Origin: Rhodobacter sp.
GTDB taxonomy: Bacteria; Pseudomonadota; Alphaproteobacteria; Rhodobacterales; Rhodobacteraceae
Direction of reading: 5' to 3'
DNA: 5,613 nucleotides
Assembly: GCA_003536295.1 (NCBI GenBank)
Contig: DPZQ01000073.1
Location: 1 to 5,613 of the forward strand
The notes under the pieces are model-generated. The model ran no database searches. It was not told the origin of the DNA and saw only the letters and a list, made by a program, of their open reading frames with translations. Below, in pieces: positions 1 through 5,611 of the stretch. A program made the translations under genes and the position numbers. Positions within the stretch are counted from its first letter, which is position 1. Each line of letters begins with the position of its first letter.

Positions 1-228
1 TTTGCCGCACAGGCATTCGTAATCTTTGATCGGACCAAAGATACGCGCACAAAATAGGCCGTCACGTTCGGGTTTGAACGTGCGGTAGTTGATAGTTTCG
101 GGCTTCTTAATCTCACCATATGACCAAGACAAAATCCTCTCTGGCGATGCCAGAGAGATTTTTATTTCGTCAAATGTTTTAACCGGAGCCACTGGGTTAA
201 ACGGGTTTGTACTAAGTTCCTGGTTCAT
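1..228 (-). CDS. rpoC: RNA polymerase beta' subunit, N-terminal 76 residues (runs off window edge)
   Basis: This is the start of the largest RNA polymerase subunit, which with beta forms the catalytic cleft and carries the active-site magnesium loop (not in this window). The ATG at 228 opens the reading MNQELSTNPFNPVAPVKTF, continues through SLASPERILSW, KPETINYRTFKPERDGLFC and ARIFGPIKDYECLCGK, and is still open at base 1. These are the conserved N-terminal blocks of bacterial beta'. Cys72 and Cys74 are the first two of the four cysteines of the N-terminal zinc-binding site; the second pair lies beyond the edge. A GAAGGA Shine-Dalgarno six bases upstream supports the start. The gene lies 54 nt after rpoB in the same direction, the usual rpoBC pairing. 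The truncation is only the window boundary; nothing suggests a broken gene. Confidence 0.98.
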   Translation of the reverse strand, partial: MNQELSTNPFNPVAPVKTFDEIKISLASPERILSWSYGEIKKPETINYRTFKPERDGLFCARIFGPIKDYECLCGK

Positions 229-234
229 TTTGCG

Positions 235-240
235 TCCTTC
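235..240 (-). promoter_or_regulatory. Ribosome binding site of rpoC
   Basis: The minus strand reads GAAGGA here, followed by a six-base spacer (CGCAAA) and the rpoC ATG. It is a strong match to the anti-Shine-Dalgarno sequence at a normal distance. rpoC therefore has its own initiation signal and need not rely on translational coupling to rpoB, whose stop codon is 54 nt upstream. Confidence 0.85.
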
Positions 241-247
241 AAATCAA

Positions 248-267
248 GGGGGATGGGAGAGGGGGGG
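248..267 (+). other. Putative G-quadruplex motif in the rpoB-rpoC spacer (on the template strand)
   Basis: The plus strand carries G-runs of 5, 3 and 7 bases separated by AT and AGA; the run of seven can supply two tracts with a one-base loop. This satisfies the common pattern of four runs of at least three G with loops of 1-7. The operon is transcribed from the minus strand, so this G-rich strand is the transcription template and the mRNA is correspondingly C-rich and almost free of G. The last four G bases also form one arm of the hairpin at 264-283. That the pattern is present is read directly; that it folds or has a role is inference. Confidence 0.45.
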
Positions 268-283
268 CGATCAAGACCGCCCC
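264..283 (-). promoter_or_regulatory. Intercistronic hairpin starting in the rpoB stop codon
   Basis: In the mRNA the arms GGGGCGGU and AUCGCCCC pair over eight positions (one G-U wobble) around a CUUG tetraloop. The first G of the stem is the last base of the rpoB TAG. No U-run follows; the next bases are C-rich (CCCTCTCCCATCCCCC). It is therefore not a canonical intrinsic terminator, and rpoC must be read through it. A plausible role is a boundary for mRNA processing or decay, or a pause site between the two cistrons; this is inferred from position and shape only. Confidence 0.6.
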
Positions 284-3200
284 TACTCGTCCTCTGCATC
301 CAGGAGTTCCATGTTAAGACCAAGGCCACGAACCTCTTTCACAAGAACGTTGAACGATTCGGGCACACCAGCCTCGAAATTGTCTTCGCCCTTGACGATT
401 GATTCGTAAACTTTTGTCCGGCCAGCCACGTCATCTGACTTAACGGTCAGCATCTCTTGCAGCGTGTAAGCCGCGCCATACGCTTCAAGCGCCCAAACTT
501 CCATCTCACCAAGACGTTGACCACCAAACTGGGCTTTACCACCCAAAGGCTGCTGCGTTACCAGGCTGTAAGGCCCTGTTGACCGCGCGTGCAGCTTGTC
601 ATCAACCAAGTGGTGAAGTTTCAGCATATATTTCACACCAACCGTAACCGGACGGGTGAATTGTTCGCCTGAACGACCATCAAACACGATGCTTTGGCCC
701 GATTGATTGAAGCCTGCACGCAGCAAAGCGTCATTAACATCAGATTCCTTCGCGCCGTCAAAGACAGGTGTTGCGATAGGAACCCCACGTGTGACGTTGC
801 CTGCAAGTTCCAAAAACTCAGCTTCTGAACGGTCTGAGAAAGCGGCCTCATAAGTTTCGTCGCCGTAAGCCAAACGCATAGCGTCACGCACCGGTGTCAT
901 GTCACCCGAACGACGGAATTCTTTCAAAGCATCGTCGATTTTCAGACCCAGACCGCGTGCGGCCCAGCCCATATGGGTTTCCAAAATTTGACCAACGTTC
1001 ATCCGCGAAGGTACACCCAGCGGGTTTAGAACCATGTCAACCGGTGTGCCGTCGGCCAAGAAAGGCATGTCTTCCATAGGAACAACCTTGGAAATAACGC
1101 CCTTATTACCGTGACGGCCCGCCATTTTATCGCCTGGTTGCAGTTTTCGTTTTACCGCAACGAAAACTTTAACCATTTTCATAACGCCTGGGGGCAAGTC
1201 GTCACCACGACGGATTTTCTCAACTTTATCATCAAAGCGCATATCAAGGGCGCGTTTTTGAGCGTCGAATTGGTCGTGTAACGCTTCAACTTCTTTGGCA
1301 TCGGTCTCTTCAGCCAAAGCCAACTGCCACCATTGCCCACGTGACAATGTGCCTAAAAGTTCAGCATCGATCATCGCGCTTGGTTTCACGCCTTTTGGCC
1401 CTTTGACAGCGGTTTTACCCATGATCAAAGTTTTCAAACGCGAGTAAATGTTGCGCTCAAGGATCGCAAGCTCGTCATCACGATCGCGCGACAAACGCTC
1501 AACTTCTTCGCGTTCGATTTGCAAAGCACGCTCGTCTTTATCAACGCCATGGCGATTGAAAACACGCACTTCCACAATCGTACCAAACGCACCGGGTGGT
1601 AAACGCAAGGATGTGTCACGCACATCAGATGCTTTTTCCCCAAAGATCGCGCGCAAAAGCTTTTCTTCTGGTGTCATGGGGCTTTCGCCTTTTGGTGTGA
1701 TTTTACCCACCAAAATGTCGCCAGGTTGGACTTCTGCGCCGATATAAACGATCCCTGCTTCATCCAAATTGCGCAATGCTTCTTCGCCTACGTTGGGGAT
1801 ATCGCGTGTTATCTCTTCAGGCCCAAGCTTTGTATCACGTGCCGCGACTTCATATTCCTCAATATGGATCGAGGTATAAACGTCATCGCGCAAGATCCGC
1901 TCAGAGATCAAAATACTGTCTTCGTAATTATACCCATTCCAAGGCATAAAGGCCACGATGATATTACGACCCAAAGCCAGTTCACCCATGTCGGTGCAAG
2001 GTCCATCGGCAATCACTTCCGAACGCGTCACCACGTCGCCAACGTTCACAAGCGGACGCTGGTTGATGCAAGACGATTGGTTTGAACGTTTAAATTTACG
2101 CAAACGGTAAATGTCAACGCCAGGCTCGCCGGGATCCAACATCTCGGTCGCGCGCACAACGATACGTGTCGCATCGACTTGGTCGATCACACCCGCACGG
2201 CGCGCCATTATCGCCGCACCAGAGTCGCGCGCAACCACAGCTTCAATCCCCGTGCCAACAAAAGGCGCATCAGATTGCAGTAAAGGCACCGCTTGGCGTT
2301 GCATGTTAGAACCCATCAAAGCGCGGTTAGCATCGTCATTTTCCAAGAATGGAATAAGCGAGGCCGCAACGGAGACCAATTGCTTGGGCGAAACGTCGAT
2401 CAAGCTGATGGCCTCGGCCGGGTTCAACATAAACTCGCCCGCTTTACGAGATGAGATCAAATCGTCTGTGAAGCGACCCTCAGCGTCTTGTGCTGCGTTG
2501 GCCTGAGCCACGGTGTGGCGCATTTCTTCAGTCGCTGACATATAGACCACGTCATCCGTGACTTTGCCATCAACAACTTTGCGGTACGGCGTTTCGATAA
2601 AGCCGTATTTGTTCACGCGTGCAAAAGTGGCAAGCGAGTTGATCAGACCAATGTTCTGACCCTCCGGCGTTTCGATTGGGCACATGCGTCCATAATGGGT
2701 TGGATGCACGTCACGCACTTCAAAGCCAGCGCGTTCACGGGTCAAACCACCGGGCCCCAAGGCTGACAAGCGGCGCTTATGCGTCACTTCAGACAAAGGA
2801 TTGGTTTGGTCCATAAACTGTGACAATTGCGACGAGCCAAAGAATTCACGCACCGCAGCCGCAGCTGGTTTAGCGTTGATCAGATCTTGTGGCATGATCG
2901 TGTCAATTTCGACCGAGGACATGCGCTCTTTAATCGCGCGCTCCATACGCAACAGGCCAACACGATACTGATTTTCCATCAATTCGCCAACCGAGCGCAC
3001 ACGGCGATTGCCCAAATGGTCAATATCATCGATTTCGCCTTTGCCGTCGCGCAATTCAGTCAAAGCTTTGATACAAGCAACGATATCTTCGCGGGACAAG
3101 GTACGTTTTGTATCTGGCGCATCCAAAACTAATCGCATGTTCATTTTCACACGGCCAACAGCAGACAGGTCATACCGTTCGCTGTCGAAGAACAATGTGT

Positions 3201-4416
3201 CGAACAATTGGCTGGCTGCCTCAACAGTGGGCGGCTCGCCTGGGCGCATAACACGATAGATATCCAACAAGGCCGTATCTCGGCCCATGTTTTTATCGGC
3301 AGCCATTGTGTTGCGCATATAGGGCCCCACATTGACATTATCGATGTCCAAAATAGGAATATCGGTCACGCCATTGTCGATCAAAGTTTGCAATGAGCCG
3401 CCTTTGACAGAGCCGTCACGTTCATAGTCCAGCGTGAGCTCATCGCCAGCTTCAACCCAAATCTCACCCGTTTCTTCGTTGATGATATCTTTGGCAACAT
3501 ATCGACCCAAAATCTGATCAAACGGCATCAACAGCTTGGTGACTTTGCCCGACTTCACCAAATCACTAGACATGCGGGGTGTTAATTTTTCGCCTGCAGG
3601 GCAAATCACTTCGCCCGTGTCTGCATCTACCAAATCAAATGCAGGCCGAGTACCACGGAAACGTTCTGGGAAGAAGCGCGTGACCCAACCTTTATTTTTC
3701 AGATGTGCATAGGTTATAGTGTCATAATAGGCATCCATGATGCTTTCTTGATCCATACCCAAAGCATAAAGCAATGTGGTAACGGGCAATTTACGACGAC
3801 GGTCAATGCGCGCAAAGACAAGATCTTTGGCGTCAAATTCAAAGTCCAACCACGAGCCACGATAAGGAATGATGCGGCAAGCGAACAGCAATTTACCCGA
3901 CGAATGGGTTTTGCCTTTGTCATGGTCAAAAAATACGCCCGGAGAGCGGTGCATTTGGCTGACAATAACGCGTTCAGTCCCGTTTACGACAAATGTACCG
4001 TTATGGGTCATCAAAGGCATATCGCCCATAAACACATCTTGTTCTTTGATGTCTTTTACCGACCGTGCGCCAGTATTTTCATCAACATCAAACACTATCA
4101 AACGCAGCGTCACCTTCAGCGGCGCGGCATAGGTCATGTCGCGGCTTTGGCACTCATCAACGTCATATTTTGGTTTTTCTAATTCGTATTTTACGAATTC
4201 CAAAACAGCGGTTTCATTGAAATCCTTAATCGGAAATACCGATTGGAAAACCCCTTGGATCCCTTCACCATCGGTGGGGACAGGAGCTTCGCCTGATTTC
4301 AAAAATAAGTCATAGGATGATTTTTGAACCTCGATAAGGTTCGGCATCTCTAATACTTCACGGATCTTCCCAAAATAGCGGCGGATGCGCTTTTGGCCAA
4401 CGTAGCTCTGAGCCAT
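283..4416 (-). CDS. rpoB: RNA polymerase beta subunit
   Basis: This is the complete second-largest RNA polymerase subunit, 1377 residues against 1342 in E. coli. It forms one jaw of the cleft and binds the incoming nucleotide and RNA. The rifampicin-pocket segment GSSQLSQFMDQTNPLSEVTH lies at about residues 527-546 and continues to GPGGL at 558. The GYNYEDSI block has Glu832 and Asp833, and GDKMAGRHGNKG has Lys1097 and Lys1105, the counterparts of E. coli Lys1065 and Lys1073. The C-terminal clamp motif begins near residue 1354. Both lineage-specific inserts known in proteobacteria appear present: one around 225-345 and a charged, coiled-coil-like one around 955-1070. The frame extends four codons further to a GTG at 4428, but that GTG lies inside the Shine-Dalgarno (AAAGGTGA), so the ATG at 4416, giving MAQSYVGQKRI, is preferred. 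rplL precedes it by 223 nt and rpoC follows after 54 nt. The main rifampicin-contact residues (E. coli Gln513, Asp516, His526, Ser531 equivalents) are of the sensitive type. Confidence 0.99.
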   Translation of the reverse strand: MAQSYVGQKRIRRYFGKIREVLEMPNLIEVQKSSYDLFLKSGEAPVPTDGEGIQGVFQSVFPIKDFNETAVLEFVKYELEKPKYDVDECQSRDMTYAAPLKVTLRLIVFDVDENTGARSVKDIKEQDVFMGDMPLMTHNGTFVVNGTERVIVSQMHRSPGVFFDHDKGKTHSSGKLLFACRIIPYRGSWLDFEFDAKDLVFARIDRRRKLPVTTLLYALGMDQESIMDAYYDTITYAHLKNKGWVTRFFPERFRGTRPAFDLVDADTGEVICPAGEKLTPRMSSDLVKSGKVTKLLMPFDQILGRYVAKDIINEETGEIWVEAGDELTLDYERDGSVKGGSLQTLIDNGVTDIPILDIDNVNVGPYMRNTMAADKNMGRDTALLDIYRVMRPGEPPTVEAASQLFDTLFFDSERYDLSAVGRVKMNMRLVLDAPDTKRTLSREDIVACIKALTELRDGKGEIDDIDHLGNRRVRSVGELMENQYRVGLLRMERAIKERMSSVEIDTIMPQDLINAKPAAAAVREFFGSSQLSQFMDQTNPLSEVTHKRRLSALGPGGLTRERAGFEVRDVHPTHYGRMCPIETPEGQNIGLINSLATFARVNKYGFIETPYRKVVDGKVTDDVVYMSATEEMRHTVAQANAAQDAEGRFTDDLISSRKAGEFMLNPAEAISLIDVSPKQLVSVAASLIPFLENDDANRALMGSNMQRQAVPLLQSDAPFVGTGIEAVVARDSGAAIMARRAGVIDQVDATRIVVRATEMLDPGEPGVDIYRLRKFKRSNQSSCINQRPLVNVGDVVTRSEVIADGPCTDMGELALGRNIIVAFMPWNGYNYEDSILISERILRDDVYTSIHIEEYEVAARDTKLGPEEITRDIPNVGEEALRNLDEAGIVYIGAEVQPGDILVGKITPKGESPMTPEEKLLRAIFGEKASDVRDTSLRLPPGAFGTIVEVRVFNRHGVDKDERALQIEREEVERLSRDRDDELAILERNIYSRLKTLIMGKTAVKGPKGVKPSAMIDAELLGTLSRGQWWQLALAEETDAKEVEALHDQFDAQKRALDMRFDDKVEKIRRGDDLPPGVMKMVKVFVAVKRKLQPGDKMAGRHGNKGVISKVVPMEDMPFLADGTPVDMVLNPLGVPSRMNVGQILETHMGWAARGLGLKIDDALKEFRRSGDMTPVRDAMRLAYGDETYEAAFSDRSEAEFLELAGNVTRGVPIATPVFDGAKESDVNDALLRAGFNQSGQSIVFDGRSGEQFTRPVTVGVKYMLKLHHLVDDKLHARSTGPYSLVTQQPLGGKAQFGGQRLGEMEVWALEAYGAAYTLQEMLTVKSDDVAGRTKVYESIVKGEDNFEAGVPESFNVLVKEVRGLGLNMELLDAEDE

Positions 4417-4424
4417 GCTCGAAG

Positions 4425-4432
4425 TCACCTTT
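4425..4432 (-). promoter_or_regulatory. Ribosome binding site of rpoB; decides the start codon
   Basis: The minus strand reads AAAGGTGA, eight bases before the ATG at 4416. An in-frame GTG at 4428-4426 is part of this same sequence and has no ribosome site of its own at a suitable distance, so it is unlikely to be used. The ATG start also gives the N-terminus expected in related alphaproteobacterial beta subunits. Confidence 0.85.
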
Positions 4433-4444
4433 CGTTCATTCGCG

Positions 4445-4477
4445 GGCGCGTATTCCGTCGGGCTACGGATACGGGCC
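4445..4477 (-). promoter_or_regulatory. Hairpin just upstream of the rpoB ribosome site
   Basis: In the mRNA, GGC then CGTATCCGT pairs with ACGG-A-ATACG then GCC. The inner nine pairs are interrupted by one bulged A, the outer three are separated by a C-C mismatch, and the loop is AGCCCG. Its base ends 12 nt before the Shine-Dalgarno of rpoB, so it would leave the ribosome site single-stranded while sitting next to it. Function is not known; 5' end protection of a processed rpoBC transcript or modulation of initiation is possible. Confidence 0.5.
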
Positions 4478-4507
4478 GCTTGCGAAGCAGGGGGTGGTTC
4501 AATTCAT

Positions 4508-4529
4508 GCTGCTCGTCCCACCGAACAGC
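4508..4529 (-). promoter_or_regulatory. Hairpin in the rplL-rpoB spacer
   Basis: The minus strand arms GCTGTTCG and CGAGCAGC pair over eight positions with one U-G wobble around a six-base loop (GTGGGA). An outer GGTTC/GAACC pair of segments could extend it across an asymmetric internal loop. No U-run follows, so it is not a terminator. It may be part of a folded leader in front of rpoB; I have no evidence for a specific ligand or protein. Confidence 0.45.
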
Positions 4530-4554
4530 TCCCGAACCTTAACCGCGCCTTGGA

Positions 4555-4572
4555 AGAGGCAAAATTGCCCCT
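4555..4572 (-). promoter_or_regulatory. Small hairpin following the attenuator-like stem
   Basis: The minus strand arms AGGGGCA and TGCCTCT pair over seven positions with one G-U wobble around ATTT. It begins 13 nt after the large hairpin at 4586-4615. It is modest in strength and could arise by chance, but it adds to the dense run of inverted repeats in this spacer. Confidence 0.35.
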
Positions 4573-4585
4573 ACCGAGATGGGTT

Positions 4586-4615
4586 AAACTGGGCCTAATT
4601 GCGCAGGCCCAGTTT
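4586..4615 (-). terminator. Probable partial terminator (attenuator) or processing stem between rplL and rpoB
   Basis: The arms AAACTGGGCCT and AGGCCCAGTTT are perfectly complementary over 11 bp around an eight-base loop (GCGCAATT), beginning 24 nt after the rplL stop codon. Only three U follow the stem before AACCC, so full intrinsic termination is unlikely. A leaky stop, or an RNase III cleavage site, fits both the structure and the position. In E. coli the rplL-rpoB spacer carries an attenuator that lets only a fraction of polymerases into rpoBC, plus an RNase III site. The inverted repeat is seen directly; assigning the same role here is by analogy. Confidence 0.65.
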
Positions 4616-4639
4616 CCATAACCGCCAAAGCGGATAAGT

Positions 4640-5014
4640 TTATTTAAGCTCGACTTTAGCGCCAGCTGCTTCAAGCGACGTTTTGATCGCTTCAGCGTCT
4701 GTTTTGCTTGCGCCTTCTTTAACTTTACCGCCAGCTTCAACCAAGTCTTTGGCTTCTTTCAAGCCCAAGCCTGTGATTGTGCGCACTTCTTTAATGACGT
4801 TGATTTTGTTTGGACCAGCTTCGGTCAAAACAACGTCAAATTCAGTTTGCTCTTCAACAGCAGCAGCGCCACCAGCAGCTGGGCCAGCAACCATAACGGC
4901 GCCACCAGCAGCAGGCTCGATGCCATATTTGTCTTTAAGAATTGTTTTCAATTCTTGTGCTTGCAACAGTGTCAATCCTACGATTTCTTCTGCCATTTTG
5001 TTCAGATCAGTCAT
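4640..5014 (-). CDS. rplL: Large ribosomal subunit protein bL12 (L7/L12)
   Basis: L12 is the multicopy, mobile stalk protein that recruits translation GTPases (EF-Tu, EF-G, IF2) to the ribosome. The 124-residue product has the usual three parts. An N-terminal dimerisation helix pair with LTLLQAQELKTILKDKYGIE spans about residues 1-33. A flexible Ala/Gly/Pro hinge spans about 34-53. The globular factor-binding domain follows, with VIKEVRTITGLGLKEAKDLV at 73-92. Length matches the family (about 120-125). The ATG at 5014 gives MTDLNKMAEEIVGL, aligning with relatives, whereas the internal Met7 would cut the first helix. It follows rplJ by 70 nt and precedes rpoB by 223 nt. The Shine-Dalgarno is short (GGAA) although L12 must be made in several-fold excess over L10. 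The hinge contains a repeated PAAGGA motif. No truncation or unusual residue is seen. Confidence 0.99.
   Translation of the reverse strand: MTDLNKMAEEIVGLTLLQAQELKTILKDKYGIEPAAGGAVMVAGPAAGGAAAVEEQTEFDVVLTEAGPNKINVIKEVRTITGLGLKEAKDLVEAGGKVKEGASKTDAEAIKTSLEAAGAKVELK
4866..4912 (-). repeat. Direct repeat in the L12 hinge
   Basis: A 14-base identical segment (plus strand gcgccaccagcagc) occurs at 4866-4879 and again at 4899-4912, 33 nt apart. It encodes most of PAAGGA at residues 34-39 and 45-50 of L12, an 11-residue period. The hinge is low-complexity and tolerant of length change, so this may reflect a past duplication or simply biased composition. Confidence 0.6.
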
Positions 5015-5020
5015 TTTCTG

Positions 5021-5024
5021 TTCC
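5021..5024 (-). promoter_or_regulatory. Weak ribosome binding site of rplL
   Basis: The best match to a Shine-Dalgarno before the rplL ATG is GGAA within AACGGAACAGAAA, with a six-base spacer. It is weaker than those of rplJ (GGAG), rpoB (AAAGGTGA) and rpoC (GAAGGA). The A-rich, apparently unstructured region before the start codon may compensate. Confidence 0.55.
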
Positions 5025-5084
5025 GTTCGTTATAAGAGGGGTTCCAACGAGGTGGGGTTCATTCCACACAGGTCATCAAATTGC

Positions 5085-5600
5085 TCAAGCTGCTGCCCGA
5101 TCCTCGATTGAGGAAAGGATGCCAGCGATGTTCGAAGCAGGCGCGCCAATGGCACCAGCGATGTTCGAAGCAGGTGCACCAATACACGACACGATTTGAG
5201 CAATCAGCTCATCACGTGAAGGCATAGCTGCAACTGCTTTTACACCAGTGGCGTCCAAAATTGTGTCACCCATTGCCCCACCAAGAATAACGAATTTATC
5301 GTTACTCTTGGAATAGGCTTCCGAAACTTTCGCAGCAGCGACAGGGTCTTCGGAATAGGCTATCACGGTCATGCCGGTCAAAAGTTCACCCATCTTCTCA
5401 GAGGGTTTGCCTTCTAGGGCAATTTTGGCGAGCTTGTTCTTGGCAACGCGGACAGATCCACCGACTTCGCGCATTTGCGCGCGCAGATCCTGCATTTGTG
5501 CAACTGTAATTCCTGCGTAGTGTGCGACCACAACAACGCCAGAGCTTTGGAAGATTTGGCCGAGTTCGTCGACCAGTTTCTCTTTTTGGGCTCTATCCAC
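5085..5600 (-). CDS. rplJ: Large ribosomal subunit protein uL10
   Basis: L10 anchors the L12 stalk to 23S rRNA, and in other bacteria the L10-L12 complex also represses translation of its own mRNA by binding a leader that would lie upstream of this window. The 171-residue product reads MDRAQKEKLVDELGQIF, then GVVVVAHYAGITVAQM, GSVRVAKNKLAKIALEG and the block LLTGMTVIAYSEDPVAAAKV, all typical of the N-terminal rRNA-binding domain (about residues 1-125). A long C-terminal helix (about 130-165) docks L12 dimers. In it, IGAPASNIAG occurs twice at residues 140-149 and 151-160, making the protein slightly longer than E. coli L10 (165). The start is GTG at 5600, placed seven bases after GGAG. No in-frame start lies further upstream within the visible sequence. 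rplL follows after 70 nt. Confidence 0.98.
   Translation of the reverse strand: MDRAQKEKLVDELGQIFQSSGVVVVAHYAGITVAQMQDLRAQMREVGGSVRVAKNKLAKIALEGKPSEKMGELLTGMTVIAYSEDPVAAAKVSEAYSKSNDKFVILGGAMGDTILDATGVKAVAAMPSRDELIAQIVSCIGAPASNIAGAIGAPASNIAGILSSIEDRAAA
5122..5183 (-). repeat. 33-bp tandem repeat encoding duplicated L12-docking module in L10
   Basis: Bases 5122-5150 and 5155-5183 match at 27 of 29 positions with a 33-nt period. They encode IGAPASNIAGA (residues 140-150) and IGAPASNIAGI (151-161). The two mismatches are silent, consistent with selection on the protein rather than a very recent duplication. I recall the same doubled motif in other Rhodobacteraceae L10 proteins, so it is probably a lineage trait. 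Confidence 0.9.
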
Positions 5601-5604
5601 AGTT

Positions 5605-5611
5605 TCACTCC
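5605..5611 (-). promoter_or_regulatory. Ribosome binding site of rplJ
   Basis: The minus strand reads GGAGTGA, with GGAG lying seven bases before the GTG at 5600. This supports the non-ATG start. The remainder of the rplJ leader, where L10-dependent autoregulation would be expected, is outside the window. Confidence 0.8.

Noticed and set aside
1..228. Short RpoC as a truncated or split gene
   Set aside because: The frame is open and fully conserved to base 1; it is simply cut by the window edge.
2656..2658. Gln at RpoB residue 587 (E. coli Pro567 equivalent) beside the rifampicin pocket
   Set aside because: As I recall, TPEGQN occurs naturally in various bacteria, and the main rifampicin-contact residues are of the sensitive type, so this is not evidence of resistance.
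3703..4182. 159-codon open frame on the plus strand, and similar plus-strand frames at 2111-2506 and 1726-2085
   Set aside because: They lie antisense to highly conserved parts of rpoB, have no recognisable protein features or ribosome sites, and are explained by the codon structure of the real gene.
4425..4439. Five-codon mini-frame (Met-Asn-Glu-Arg-stop) just upstream of rpoB, with its stop inside the rpoB Shine-Dalgarno
   Set aside because: Its ATG has no Shine-Dalgarno of its own (preceding bases are CGCGCCCGCGA), and such short frames occur by chance; a leader-peptide role cannot be supported.
4417..4585. Possible internal promoter for rpoBC (TTGAAC and TTGCCT as -35 candidates)
   Set aside because: No -10-like hexamer lies at 16-18 nt from either candidate; alphaproteobacterial promoters are poorly predictable by eye, so a promoter is not excluded but not supported.
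4683..5111. 142-codon plus-strand frame antisense to rplL
   Set aside because: Serine/alanine/proline-rich translation is the expected mirror of the Ala/Gly/Lys-rich L12 coding sequence; no independent support.
5122..5183. L10 tandem repeat as an assembly artefact
   Set aside because: The two copies differ at two positions, keep the reading frame, and match a doubled motif I recall in other Rhodobacteraceae L10 proteins.
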